Part shown: positions 1 through 7,391 of the stretch, in pieces
Numbering within the stretch: position 1 is the first letter of the stretch
Layout: every line of letters starts with the position of its first letter
Assembly: GCA_937952245.1 (NCBI GenBank)
Contig: CALFYS010000003.1
Coordinates: forward strand, 1-15,580
DNA length: 15,580 bases
Direction of reading: 5' to 3'
Origin: an uncultured Alphaproteobacteria bacterium
GTDB taxonomy: Bacteria > Pseudomonadota > Alphaproteobacteria > Puniceispirillales > UBA1172
Translations under genes and position numbers: made by a program
The notes under the pieces: model-generated
The model's input: the letters and a program-made list of their open reading frames with translations, nothing else
What the model was told of the DNA's origin: nothing
Databases searched by the model: none

Positions 1-4
1 GGCA

Positions 5-32
5 TAAAAAAAGGGGCGGAAGATCCGCCCCT
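5..32 (-). terminator. Rho-independent terminator downstream of sucCD
   Basis: Read on the minus strand this is a perfect 9-bp GC-rich stem (12-20 pairing with 24-32, AGGGGCGGA/TCCGCCCCT) with a 3-nt loop, followed at once by a run of seven T (positions 11 down to 5). It lies about 140 bases after the sucD stop codon, so the sucCD message would carry a long 3' tail. On the plus strand the stem has no T-tract, so it should work in the minus direction only. This implies that a following minus-strand gene beyond the window edge is transcribed separately. Confidence 0.85.
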
Positions 33-174
33 AAGGTCCTTGTTGGTTTGACGTGGGCTTCAGCGCCCGTTGGGGCAAGCCAGCAAGGATAGGGTGGGAG
101 AATTATTAGGCGAGGAGTTTTGCCGCATGAACGTCACCACAATATTTTACCCCAATAATGTTACCCCAAAAGCT
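33..174. other. Non-coding tail of sucCD with a structured element
   Basis: No convincing gene is present. The stretch holds a long-range inverted repeat, TCCTTGTTGG at 37-46 with CCAGCAAGGA at 80-89, enclosing a smaller hairpin at 55-68 (GGGC...GCCC). On the plus strand every position of the long stem can pair (one G-T wobble). On the minus strand the same position is a C-A mismatch. It may be 3'-UTR structure of the sucCD message, a 3'-derived small RNA ending at the terminator, or a plus-strand RNA. I do not recognise a known RNA family. Confidence 0.35.
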
Positions 175-1074
175 TTAGCCTAATAACTTGACAAGGGTTT
201 CGCCCAATTGTGCCGGTGATGGAGAAACGCTGACGCCGGCTTCTTCTAAGGCGGCGATTTTATCTTCCGCCCCGCCTTTACCGCCAGAGATCACCGCGCC
301 GGCGTGCCCCATGGTGCGGCCAGGAGGTGAGGTGCGGCCAGCGATAAACCCAACCGTTGGCTTTGAACGTCCTTTTTTGGCTTCGTCGATCAAGAATTGC
401 GCGGCTTCTTCTTCGGCGGAACCGCCAATTTCCCCAATCATGATGATCGATTGGGTTTCTTCATCGCTCAAGAACATATCCAAGACATCAATAAATTCCG
501 TGCCTTTCACAGGGTCGCCGCCAATCCCCACCGCGGTGGATTGACCAAGGCCAGCGTTGGAGGTTTGGAACACCGCTTCATAGGTCAATGTGCCAGAACG
601 TGATAAAACGCCGACCGACCCTTTGCGGAAAATGCTGCTGGGCATGATGCCGATTTTGCATTCTTCAGGGGTCAGAAGGCCGGGGCAGTTCGGGCCAATC
701 AGCCGCGACGAGGACGCGTCCAGCTTTTCTTTGACCTTCACCATATCCTGAACCGGAACCCCTTCGGTGATGCAAGTGATCAGCTCAATGCCAGCGTCAA
801 TCGCTTCGATAATGGCGGCGGCGGCACCGGCAGGCGGCACATAAATCACCGAGGCGTTGGCGCCGGTTTCAGCTTTCGCTTCCGCCACAGTGGTGAATAA
901 AGGCAAGGTCGTGCCATCGGCAGAAGACCATGTCTCCCCACCTTTTTTGGGGTGAGTGCCCGCCACCATCTGCGTGTTGTGATAGGCGAGGGCTTGTTCG
1001 GTATGGAATGTTCCGGTCTTGCCCGTCAGGCCCTGAACAATGATTTTTGTGTCTTTATTGATCAGAATGGACAT
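175..1074 (-). CDS. sucD: Succinyl-CoA synthetase (ADP-forming) alpha subunit
   Basis: This is the alpha subunit of the cytoplasmic TCA-cycle enzyme that interconverts succinyl-CoA and succinate with formation of ATP (or GTP). The protein is 299 residues, close to the usual length of about 290. The N-terminal CoA-binding Rossmann domain starts with VQGLTGKTG (residues 13-21). The ligase domain carries the phosphohistidine motif GRTMGHAGAV, with the phosphorylated histidine at about residue 257. The CPGL (about residues 129-132) and SRSGTLTYE motifs are typical of the family. It starts only 4 bases after the sucC stop codon, so the two are co-transcribed and the subunits made together. The paralogous malate-CoA ligase alpha subunit (MtkB) is possible, but no serine-cycle genes are nearby. 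Identification is firm at the family level. Confidence 0.95.
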   Translation of the reverse strand: MSILINKDTKIIVQGLTGKTGTFHTEQALAYHNTQMVAGTHPKKGGETWSSADGTTLPLFTTVAEAKAETGANASVIYVPPAGAAAAIIEAIDAGIELITCITEGVPVQDMVKVKEKLDASSSRLIGPNCPGLLTPEECKIGIMPSSIFRKGSVGVLSRSGTLTYEAVFQTSNAGLGQSTAVGIGGDPVKGTEFIDVLDMFLSDEETQSIIMIGEIGGSAEEEAAQFLIDEAKKGRSKPTVGFIAGRTSPPGRTMGHAGAVISGGKGGAEDKIAALEEAGVSVSPSPAQLGETLVKLLG

Positions 1075-1078
1075 GGGC

Positions 1079-2272
1079 TTAACCTTTCACTGCTTTAACG
1101 ATTTTCTGGGCAGCGTCATCAAGATCATTGGCGGGGATCAAGTTCAACCCGCTTTCAGCCAGAATCGCTTTGCCTTCTTCAACACGTGTGCCTTCAAGCC
1201 GTACCACCAAGGGCACGGTTAACTGCACATCTTTTGCCGCTTGGACCACCCCTTCGGCGATCACATCACAGCGCATGATGCCGCCAAAGATATTGACCAA
1301 AATCCCTTTGACGTTGTCATCGGCGGTGATGATTTTAAACGCCGCGGTGACTTTTTCCGTGGTCGCCCCGCCGCCAACATCAAGGAAATTGGCAGGCTCA
1401 GCGCCATAGAGTTTAATAATATCCATGGTCGCCATGGCGAGACCTGCGCCATTCACCATACAGCCGATTTCACCATCTAGGGCGATATAAGCCAGATCAT
1501 ATTTTGACGCTTCGATTTCTTTTTCATCTTCTTCGGTCAGGTCGCGCAATTCCATAATATCAGGATGGCGGAACAGCGCGTTGCCATCAAAAGAGACTTT
1601 CGCATCAAGCACCTGAACGTCATTTGCTTTTGTGACAATCAGGGGATTAATCTCAAGAAGGCTCATGTCCTTTTCGGTGAAGGCGGTGTAGAGCGTTTTG
1701 AACAAAGCCATGCCTTGATCACGGGCGCTGCCGTCTAATGCCAGCGCATCCGCAAGGGCGGCGGCGTCTTGGTCGGTGCAACCTTGTGAAGCGGTGATGC
1801 CGATGGTGGTGATTTTTTCAGGCGTGTCATGGGCAACGGTTTCAATATCCATGCCGCCTTCGGTGGAAACCACAAAAGAAACCTTGCCGGTTTCGCGATC
1901 CACAAGAATCGACAGATACAATTCGCGATCAATATCCGCGCCATCTTCGATATAAAGACGGTTCACTTGTTTGCCGCTGGCGCCGGTCTGGTTGGTCACC
2001 AGTGTTTTGCCAAACATTTCATGAATATTCGCCAAGGCTTCTTCACGGGAAAAGGAGACGCGCACGCCGCCTTTGGCATCATCGCCAAGTTCTTTGAATT
2101 TCCCTTTGCCGCGGCCGCCCGCGTGGATTTGGCTTTTCACCACCCAAACCGGCCCGGGCAGAGCATCAACAGCGGCTTCGGCTTGGTCTAATGACGTCAA
2201 GGCCACGCCATTGGCCACAGGCGCGCCAAATCCTTTCAGCACTTGTTTGGCCTGATATTCATGAATATTCAT
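1079..2272 (-). CDS. sucC: Succinyl-CoA synthetase beta subunit
   Basis: This is the beta subunit of succinyl-CoA synthetase; it carries the ATP-grasp nucleotide site and contacts succinate. It is 397 residues, as usual for alphaproteobacterial SucC (E. coli has 388). The start MNIHEYQAKQ is a family hallmark. The ATP-grasp loop AGGRGKGKF lies at 51-59, and NIFGGIMRCD at about 327-336 is the conserved C-terminal ligase-domain motif. The ATG at 2272 is preceded by a good Shine-Dalgarno AGGAGA (2279-2284) with a 6-base spacer. It is the first gene of the sucCD pair and is divergent from the oxalate operon across a 412-bp control region. Beyond the TCA cycle, its succinyl-CoA product could in principle prime CoA transfer to oxalate; that is inference only. 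Confidence 0.95.
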   Translation of the reverse strand: MNIHEYQAKQVLKGFGAPVANGVALTSLDQAEAAVDALPGPVWVVKSQIHAGGRGKGKFKELGDDAKGGVRVSFSREEALANIHEMFGKTLVTNQTGASGKQVNRLYIEDGADIDRELYLSILVDRETGKVSFVVSTEGGMDIETVAHDTPEKITTIGITASQGCTDQDAAALADALALDGSARDQGMALFKTLYTAFTEKDMSLLEINPLIVTKANDVQVLDAKVSFDGNALFRHPDIMELRDLTEEDEKEIEASKYDLAYIALDGEIGCMVNGAGLAMATMDIIKLYGAEPANFLDVGGGATTEKVTAAFKIITADDNVKGILVNIFGGIMRCDVIAEGVVQAAKDVQLTVPLVVRLEGTRVEEGKAILAESGLNLIPANDLDDAAQKIVKAVKG

Positions 2273-2513
2273 GAGATTTCTCCTGACTTAAATGAGCGTT
2301 CAAACGATATGAGATGTTGTGATGACCCCATCACAGATGGTCCCATAATGGCGAATTGCGCGCGTATTTTTTCTATGGCTGCACTATACATGGCGGGCCT
2401 AGAAATTAAACCGAAAAACACACTCTTAAGTTGCATTTTATACCTTAAATTTAAGAGAAAAAGATGGGGGTTTTCCCTTAGATTCAACTCCGCAATCAAC
2501 GCCTTCATATTTT

Positions 2514-2530
2514 TGGTATACCAGATACCA
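2514..2530. promoter_or_regulatory. Putative GntR-family operator, copy 1
   Basis: The perfect 10-bp palindrome TGGTATACCA (2514-2523) overlaps a second inverted repeat, TGGTAT-n5-ATACCA, spanning 2514-2530. The 13 bases GGTATACCAGATA (2515-2527) recur exactly at 2604-2616. Short palindromes with a GGT...ACC core are typical operators of GntR/FCD regulators (FadR and PdhR sites have this form), and such a regulator is encoded just downstream. The site lies about 240 bp upstream of the sucC start, so it could also influence sucCD. Confidence 0.6.
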
Positions 2531-2578
2531 ACAGCGGCATAAACTACTTTTTTTGCTGATTTCCTCAAAAAAATTGTC

Positions 2579-2616
2579 TTGACGGCTTTTATATCAGGTG
2601 TAAGGTATACCAGATA
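2579..2616 (+). promoter_or_regulatory. Putative promoter and operator copy 2 of the oxalate operon
   Basis: TTGACG at 2579-2584 matches the sigma-70 -35 box at five of six bases. The best-spaced -10 is a weak TAAGGT at 2601-2606 (16-bp spacer), running into GGTATACCAGATA at 2604-2616, the exact second copy of the 13-bp site. An operator over the -10 region and likely transcription start fits negative autoregulation by the adjacent GntR/FCD protein. The exact -10 and transcription start cannot be fixed by eye. Confidence 0.5.
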
Positions 2617-2684
2617 ACGAAGCGTTTGAAGCCATTATTTAAAGCCTCTTTAGGCGAAATGAAAGGCTGAATCGGGGGAAAGAC

Positions 2685-3434
2685 TTGGTTGACGTTGATC
2701 TCAAACCTGTGGTCATCAACTTCACGTTGAAAGATCATATTTATGAAGTGCTCAGGGATAGCATCCAAGCGCTTGATATTTATGATGCTGAACAAGACCT
2801 CCGTCTTGATGAACGTAAATTAGCCGAACAATTGGGCATCTCCCGCACCCCTATCCGTGAAGCCTTGGCGCGTCTGGCGCAGGATGGGTTGGTTGAGATT
2901 TTGCCGCGCAAAGGTGTTTTCATTCACCGCAAATCGTTAAAAGAAATTCTTGAAATGGTGGTGACATGGGCGGCGCTTGAATCCATGGCGGCGCATATGG
3001 CGGCACGCTTGGCCAGCGATGCTGATCTAAAAGCCTTGCGGAAATTTGCCATGGCGCATAGCGAAACCGCCTCAAAAGCCGAATTAAGCGAATATTCTGA
3101 TGCCAATATCAAATTCCATCAATTTATTTTGGAGCTCTCGGGTTGTGAGATGCTGAAAAATATCGCCGATGATCTCTTTATGCATATGAACGCGGTTCGG
3201 CGGCGGGCGTTGGGTGAAAATAACCGTGCCAGCCGTTCGGTCGCCGATCATATGGAAATTATCGAAGCGCTCGAAGCCCGTGATTCTGAACTGGCTTCAA
3301 GGCTTGTTCGCGAGCACACCATGCGCTTGCATGACCATATTAACGACCGTTGGACCAGGCTTGAAAATCTGGCCACCCAGAAAAAAACATCTGACGATTT
3401 GATCACCGCATCAAAACCAAGGAGAGGATCATGA
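2685..3434 (+). CDS. GntR-family (FCD subfamily) transcriptional regulator
   Basis: This 249-residue DNA-binding regulator has an N-terminal winged helix-turn-helix (about residues 14-82; recognition region KLAEQLGISRTPIREALARL). An all-helical FCD effector domain follows (about 85-225). Candidate metal/carboxylate ligands in the FCD domain are N141, H145, H189 and H211; the 22-residue spacing of the last two is as expected for the family. FCD regulators commonly sense small carboxylic acids, so oxalate, oxalyl-CoA or formyl-CoA are plausible effectors (inference). The start is a TTG at 2685 behind a purine-rich GGGGGAAAG; no in-frame ATG lies near, and the next candidate, GTG at 2709, lacks a ribosome site. 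Its TGA overlaps the oxc ATG (ATGA), implying translational coupling. It probably binds the two GGTATACC sites upstream. Confidence 0.9.
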   Translation: MVDVDLKPVVINFTLKDHIYEVLRDSIQALDIYDAEQDLRLDERKLAEQLGISRTPIREALARLAQDGLVEILPRKGVFIHRKSLKEILEMVVTWAALESMAAHMAARLASDADLKALRKFAMAHSETASKAELSEYSDANIKFHQFILELSGCEMLKNIADDLFMHMNAVRRRALGENNRASRSVADHMEIIEALEARDSELASRLVREHTMRLHDHINDRWTRLENLATQKKTSDDLITASKPRRGS

Positions 3435-5176
3435 GCCCTAGTGAAGGCACATCACCAGAGACACAGTCATTAACCGATGGGTTTCATCTTGTTATTGATG
3501 CGCTCAAGGCCAATGGCATCAACACGATTTATGGTGTTCCCGGCATTCCGATTACGGATTTGGGGCGTTTTGCCCAAGGCGCGGGGATGCGGGTGTTGTC
3601 TTTCCGCCATGAACAGCACGCTGGCTATGCCGCTTCTGTTGCGGGGTATTTGACCAAAAAACCCGGGGTCTGTTTAACGGTTTCAGCCCCGGGGTTCTTG
3701 AACGGGCTGACGGCATTGGCCAACGCCACCACCAATTGTTTCCCGATGATTTTGATCAGCGGGTCATCTGAACGTGAGATTGTCGATCTCCAGCAAGGTG
3801 ATTACGAAGAAATGGATCAGCTGGCCATTGCCAAGCCCTTGTGTAAAGCAGCTTATCGAATCCTCCATGCCCAAGATATTGGGATTGGCGTCGCGCGGGC
3901 CATTCGCGCGGCGGTCTCTGGTCGGCCGGGCGGCGTTTATCTCGATTTGCCCGCCGCTCTCTTGGGTCAGGTGATGGATGAAATGGAAGGCCAAAAATCC
4001 ATCGTCAAAGTTATTGATCCTGCCCCTCGGATGATCCCGGCGCCCGATGCGGTGGATCGTGCCATGGATGTGTTGAAAAACGCGGAACGGCCGTTGATCA
4101 TTTTGGGGAAAGGCGCGGCCTATGCCCAAGAAGATGAAACGGTCAAAGCGTTTGTTGAAAAATCAGGCGTGCCGTATTTGCCCATGAGCATGGCAAAGGG
4201 CTTGCTGCCCGACACCCACCCTCAATCAGCAGGGGCGGCGCGTTCGCTTGTCCTGAAAGAAGCGGATGTGGTGATGATGGTGGGCGCAAGGCTGAACTGG
4301 TTGCTCTCCCATGGTAAGGGCAAGGCTTGGGGCGCGCCGCATAGCAAAAAATTCATTCAGGTTGATATTGAAGCCATGGAAATGGACAGCAATGTTGAGA
4401 TTGCCGCGCCATTGGTGGGTGATATTGGGTCATGCCTCAACGCCATGCTCGACCGCATGGGGGATGGCTGGTCAAAGCCGCCAGCGGCGTGGACCAATGC
4501 CATTGATGAGAAGAAAAACACCAATCTTGAAAAAATGGCAGGCCGCCTGAAAAGCAACGCCAACCCCATGGATTATCATGGCGCGCTTGGCGCATTGCGC
4601 GAGGTGATCAAAGACAATCAAGATGTGATCCTTGTCAATGAAGGCGCCAATACCTTGGATTTTGCCCGCAGTATTATTGATATTTATAAGCCCCGCCACC
4701 GGATTGATGTCGGGACTTGGGGGATTATGGGAATCGGTCAGGGGGCATCTGTTGCCGCCGCCGTTGAAACAGGACAGCAGGTTCTGGCCATTGAGGGTGA
4801 TAGCGCCTTTGGCTTCTCCGGCATGGAAATTGAAACCATCTGCCGGTACAACCTGCCTGTTTGTATCGTGGTCTTTAACAACAACGGGATTTACCGTGGC
4901 ACGGATGAAAACCCCAGCGGGGGCGATGATGTCGCGACAACCGTGTTTGTGAAAAATTCACGATATGACTTGATGATGCAGGCTTTTGGTGGTGAGGGGG
5001 TAACCGCCACAAACCCTGATGAATTGAGCCAAATGGTGCGCGATGCGATTGCATCTGGTAAACCAACTTTAGTGAACGCGGTAATAGATGAAGGGGCGGG
5101 GACAGAAAGTGGCCGCATCGGAAATCTTAACCCGCAAAGTGTTGTTTCAAAAAACAAAGCAAGCCAGCAATCTTAA
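3431..5176 (+). CDS. oxc: Oxalyl-CoA decarboxylase
   Basis: This thiamine-diphosphate enzyme converts oxalyl-CoA to formyl-CoA and CO2 in the cytoplasm. It is 581 residues with the three-domain layout of the family. The N-terminal Pyr domain has the cofactor-activating glutamate E61 in RHEQHAGYAA. The sequence QGDYEEMDQ (122-130) contains Y125 and E126, matching the active-site Tyr-Glu pair of Oxalobacter Oxc. The C-terminal PP domain has the ThDP/Mg motif from GDSAFGFSG to NNNGIYRG. The tail ESGRIGNLN (from about 559) supplies the Ser and Arg that close over the substrate and separates Oxc from acetolactate synthase and 2-hydroxyacyl-CoA lyase. The ATG at 3431 follows AAGGAGAGG (3419-3427) and overlaps the regulator stop codon. 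It is followed 14 bases later by frc, its pathway partner. Confidence 0.96.
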   Translation: MSPSEGTSPETQSLTDGFHLVIDALKANGINTIYGVPGIPITDLGRFAQGAGMRVLSFRHEQHAGYAASVAGYLTKKPGVCLTVSAPGFLNGLTALANATTNCFPMILISGSSEREIVDLQQGDYEEMDQLAIAKPLCKAAYRILHAQDIGIGVARAIRAAVSGRPGGVYLDLPAALLGQVMDEMEGQKSIVKVIDPAPRMIPAPDAVDRAMDVLKNAERPLIILGKGAAYAQEDETVKAFVEKSGVPYLPMSMAKGLLPDTHPQSAGAARSLVLKEADVVMMVGARLNWLLSHGKGKAWGAPHSKKFIQVDIEAMEMDSNVEIAAPLVGDIGSCLNAMLDRMGDGWSKPPAAWTNAIDEKKNTNLEKMAGRLKSNANPMDYHGALGALREVIKDNQDVILVNEGANTLDFARSIIDIYKPRHRIDVGTWGIMGIGQGASVAAAVETGQQVLAIEGDSAFGFSGMEIETICRYNLPVCIVVFNNNGIYRGTDENPSGGDDVATTVFVKNSRYDLMMQAFGGEGVTATNPDELSQMVRDAIASGKPTLVNAVIDEGAGTESGRIGNLNPQSVVSKNKASQQS

Positions 5177-5190
5177 TTAGGAAGAGTACA

Positions 5191-6453
5191 ATGAAAGCGC
5201 TTGAAGGTATTAAAATTCTAGACTTTACCCATGTTCAATCAGGGCCAACCTGCACCCAGTTGCTGGCATGGTTTGGGGCTGATGTGATCAAGGTTGAACG
5301 CCCCGGAGTGGGGGATGCCACCCGCAAACAATTGGTGGATGTGCCCGGGGCGGACAGCCTCTATTTCACCATGTTGAATCACAACAAACGGTCAATGGAA
5401 CTGAATTCCAAGAATGAAACCGGTAAGGCTGTGCTGACACGGATGATCGAAGAATGTGATGTCTTGGTGGAAAATTTTGCCCCTGGGGCTTTGGATCGCA
5501 TGGGCTTTTCATGGGAACGGATTCAAGAAATTAACCCGCGCATGATCATGGCTTCAATCAAAGGCTTTGGCCCGGGGAAATATCAAGACTGTAAGGTTTA
5601 TGAAAATGTTGCCCAATGCGCAGGGGGTTCTGCCTCAACAACAGGGTTTTTGGATGGCCCGCCATTGGTGACTGGTGCGCAAATTGGTGATTCCGGCACG
5701 GGTCTGCATCTCTGCCTTGGGATTGTGACCGCCTTGTTCCAGCGTGAAAAGACAGGCCGTGGCCAAAAGGTCAGCGCGGCGATGCAGGACGCGGTGTTGA
5801 ATCTGGCGCGGGTGAAAATGCGTGACCAACAGCGTCTTGATGCGGGGCCATTGAAAGAATATTCGCAATTCGGTGAAGGGATTCCCTTTAGTGATGCCAC
5901 GCCGCGCGCGGGCAATGATTCAGGCGGTGGCCAGCCCGGCCGAATCCTGAAATGTAAGGGTTGGGAAACCGACCCGAATGCCTATACCTATTTCATTATC
6001 CAAGCCGCGGTTTGGGAAAAAGTCTGTGATGTGATCGGGGAGCCGAGCTGGAAAACAGATGAAGGTTACGCCACCCCGCCGGAGCGTCTCGACAAACTCA
6101 ATCAGATTTTTGAGCGCATCGAAGAATGGACCATGACCAAAACTAAATTTGAAGTCATGGATGTCTGCAACCCGCTTGATATTCCAGTGGGGCCGATTCT
6201 TTCGATGAAGGAAATCGCCGAAGATGATGGTCTTTATGCCACTGGCACAATGGTCAAAGTTGATCACCCTGAACGCGGTGAATATCTGTCTGTGGGCTGT
6301 CCGATTAAGTTTTCTGATATGGATGTTGCGGTCGAACGCTCGCCTTTATTGGGTGAGCATACCACTGAAATCCTGAGCCAAGTTTTGGGCTATTCAGAAG
6401 ATGAGATCAAAGAGATCGCGGCATCCGGCGCGGTCGGTGAATTGAAGTCATAA
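5191..6453 (+). CDS. frc: Formyl-CoA:oxalate CoA-transferase
   Basis: This class III CoA-transferase moves CoA from formyl-CoA to oxalate, producing oxalyl-CoA and formate; with Oxc it forms the cyclic oxalate-degrading module. It is 420 residues, against 428 in Oxalobacter and 416 in E. coli. The catalytic aspartate is D167 in QIGDSGTG (Asp169 in Oxalobacter). The helix MQDAVLNLARVKMRDQQRLD is nearly identical to characterised Frc, and a glycine-rich loop (SGGGQ, about residues 246-250) corresponds to the mobile GGGGQ loop over the active site. The start ATG has AGGAAGAG at 5179-5186. Other class III transferases (succinyl-CoA-dependent forms such as YfdE) share the fold, but the motif match and the adjacent oxc make Frc by far the best call. 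Some Frc-like enzymes also accept succinyl-CoA as donor. Confidence 0.95.
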   Translation: MKALEGIKILDFTHVQSGPTCTQLLAWFGADVIKVERPGVGDATRKQLVDVPGADSLYFTMLNHNKRSMELNSKNETGKAVLTRMIEECDVLVENFAPGALDRMGFSWERIQEINPRMIMASIKGFGPGKYQDCKVYENVAQCAGGSASTTGFLDGPPLVTGAQIGDSGTGLHLCLGIVTALFQREKTGRGQKVSAAMQDAVLNLARVKMRDQQRLDAGPLKEYSQFGEGIPFSDATPRAGNDSGGGQPGRILKCKGWETDPNAYTYFIIQAAVWEKVCDVIGEPSWKTDEGYATPPERLDKLNQIFERIEEWTMTKTKFEVMDVCNPLDIPVGPILSMKEIAEDDGLYATGTMVKVDHPERGEYLSVGCPIKFSDMDVAVERSPLLGEHTTEILSQVLGYSEDEIKEIAASGAVGELKS

Positions 6454-6474
6454 AGAAGAAAAAAGGGGATTAAA

Positions 6475-7389
6475 ATGCGCATCGTATTGCATGGACAACA
6501 AGCCTTTGGCAAAGCTGTTCTTGAACGCTTGCTGGAGCGTGGTGAAGATGTGGTTGCGGTCTGCTGTGCCCCCACGAAAGAAGGCAAGCCTGAAGACCCG
6601 CTGGCTGAACTGGCGCGGGAAAAAGGCTTGCCCTTGCATCAGCCGGCTTCATGGAAAACACCTGAAGCCCTTGAATTGATGCAATCTTTTAACGCTGATA
6701 TTTGCCTGATGGCTTATGTCTTATTGTTTGTTCCTGAAGCCGTGCGCGATGCCCCGACCTATGGAACATTTCAATATCACCCATCGCTTTGCCCGCAACA
6801 CCGGGGGCCCTCTTCGATCAATTGGCCGATTGCCATGGGCAAAAAACATACTGGCCTGACCATTTTCTGGCCGGATGATGGGCTGGATGAAGGCCCGATT
6901 ATGTTGCAGAAAACCTGCCCTATTGGCCCTGATGAAACCTTAGGCGATATTTATTTCAATAAACTCTTCCCCATGGGCGTTGATGCCATGATGGAAGGTC
7001 TTGATATGGTCAAGGCGGGGGTGATCATCAAACATGATCAGCGTCTTGAAGATGGCACTTATGAAGGCTGGTTTAACAAAGAGGCCGCTGCCATTGATTG
7101 GTCAAAGCCTGTGGAAGAAACCTATAACACCATTCGCGCCGCTAACCCTGCCCCCGGGGCATGGACAACCTTGGATGGTGAAGAAGTGAAGATTTACGAT
7201 TCCGCCCGCGTTGATGGTGATGGCACCCCCGGCGAGGTCATTGATGTCTCTGATGAAGGCGTCACTGTCCAAGGAAATGGGGGCAGAATTGTCTTAAAAA
7301 GAGTACGACCTGCCGCTAGTGGAAAAATTGCCGCCAGCGAATGGGCGCAAACTGCAAATCTCAAATCTGGATCTAAATTAGGAACATAA
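6475..7389 (+). CDS. Formyltetrahydrofolate hydrolase/formyltransferase-like protein
   Basis: This 304-residue stand-alone protein has the two-domain architecture of methionyl-tRNA formyltransferase: an N-terminal formyl transfer domain (about 1-180) and a C-terminal OB-like domain (about 200-290). It resembles the N-terminal hydrolase domain of 10-formyltetrahydrofolate dehydrogenase more than true Fmt. YHPSLCPQHRG (101-111) and FWPDDGLDEG (131-140) align with the mammalian domain motifs, giving catalytic H102 and D138. The residue two before the histidine is Q100, where Fmt has Asn and the dehydrogenase has Ile. The gene sits between frc (21 bp) and fhs (2 bp) in an oxalate operon, so a metabolic folate role is more likely than tRNA formylation. 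The exact reaction is unproven: formyl-folate hydrolysis, or formyl transfer between CoA and folate. AAGGGG at 6463-6468 serves as ribosome site. Confidence 0.8.
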   Translation: MRIVLHGQQAFGKAVLERLLERGEDVVAVCCAPTKEGKPEDPLAELAREKGLPLHQPASWKTPEALELMQSFNADICLMAYVLLFVPEAVRDAPTYGTFQYHPSLCPQHRGPSSINWPIAMGKKHTGLTIFWPDDGLDEGPIMLQKTCPIGPDETLGDIYFNKLFPMGVDAMMEGLDMVKAGVIIKHDQRLEDGTYEGWFNKEAAAIDWSKPVEETYNTIRAANPAPGAWTTLDGEEVKIYDSARVDGDGTPGEVIDVSDEGVTVQGNGGRIVLKRVRPAASGKIAASEWAQTANLKSGSKLGT

Positions 7390-7391
7390 TC

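Larger units (their letters stand above)
2273..2684. promoter_or_regulatory. Divergent control region between sucC and the GntR/oxalate operon
   Basis: This 412-bp AT-rich intergenic stretch carries no supportable gene. Besides the two GGTATACCAGATA sites listed separately, it holds TGTGATG-ACCC-CATCACA at 2318-2335, a perfect 7-bp inverted repeat in the presumed sucC leader. It also holds a 12-bp palindrome CTTAAATTTAAG at 2444-2455, whose right half pairs with CTCTTAA at 2423-2429 as well, and a small hairpin GCCT-CTTT-AGGC at 2644-2655 in the leader of the regulator gene. Possible sucC -10 boxes on the minus strand are TATAAA near 2434-2439 and TATAGT near 2384-2389, but neither has a clear -35 partner. 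Confidence 0.6.

Noticed and set aside
127..183. 18-codon plus-strand frame with a GAGGAG ribosome-like site after sucD
   Set aside because: It is very short, overlaps the end of sucD in antisense and has no supporting evidence; a chance frame is the simpler reading.
175..2272. Malate-CoA ligase (mtkA/mtkB) instead of sucCD
   Set aside because: The two enzyme families are close, but the lengths and order fit sucCD and no serine-cycle gene is nearby; fhs alone is not enough to argue for it.
2269..2568. 99-codon minus-strand frame filling most of the sucC upstream region
   Set aside because: It needs a TTG start, overlaps the sucC start, runs through the operator palindromes and has no family resemblance. 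The region is better explained as regulatory.
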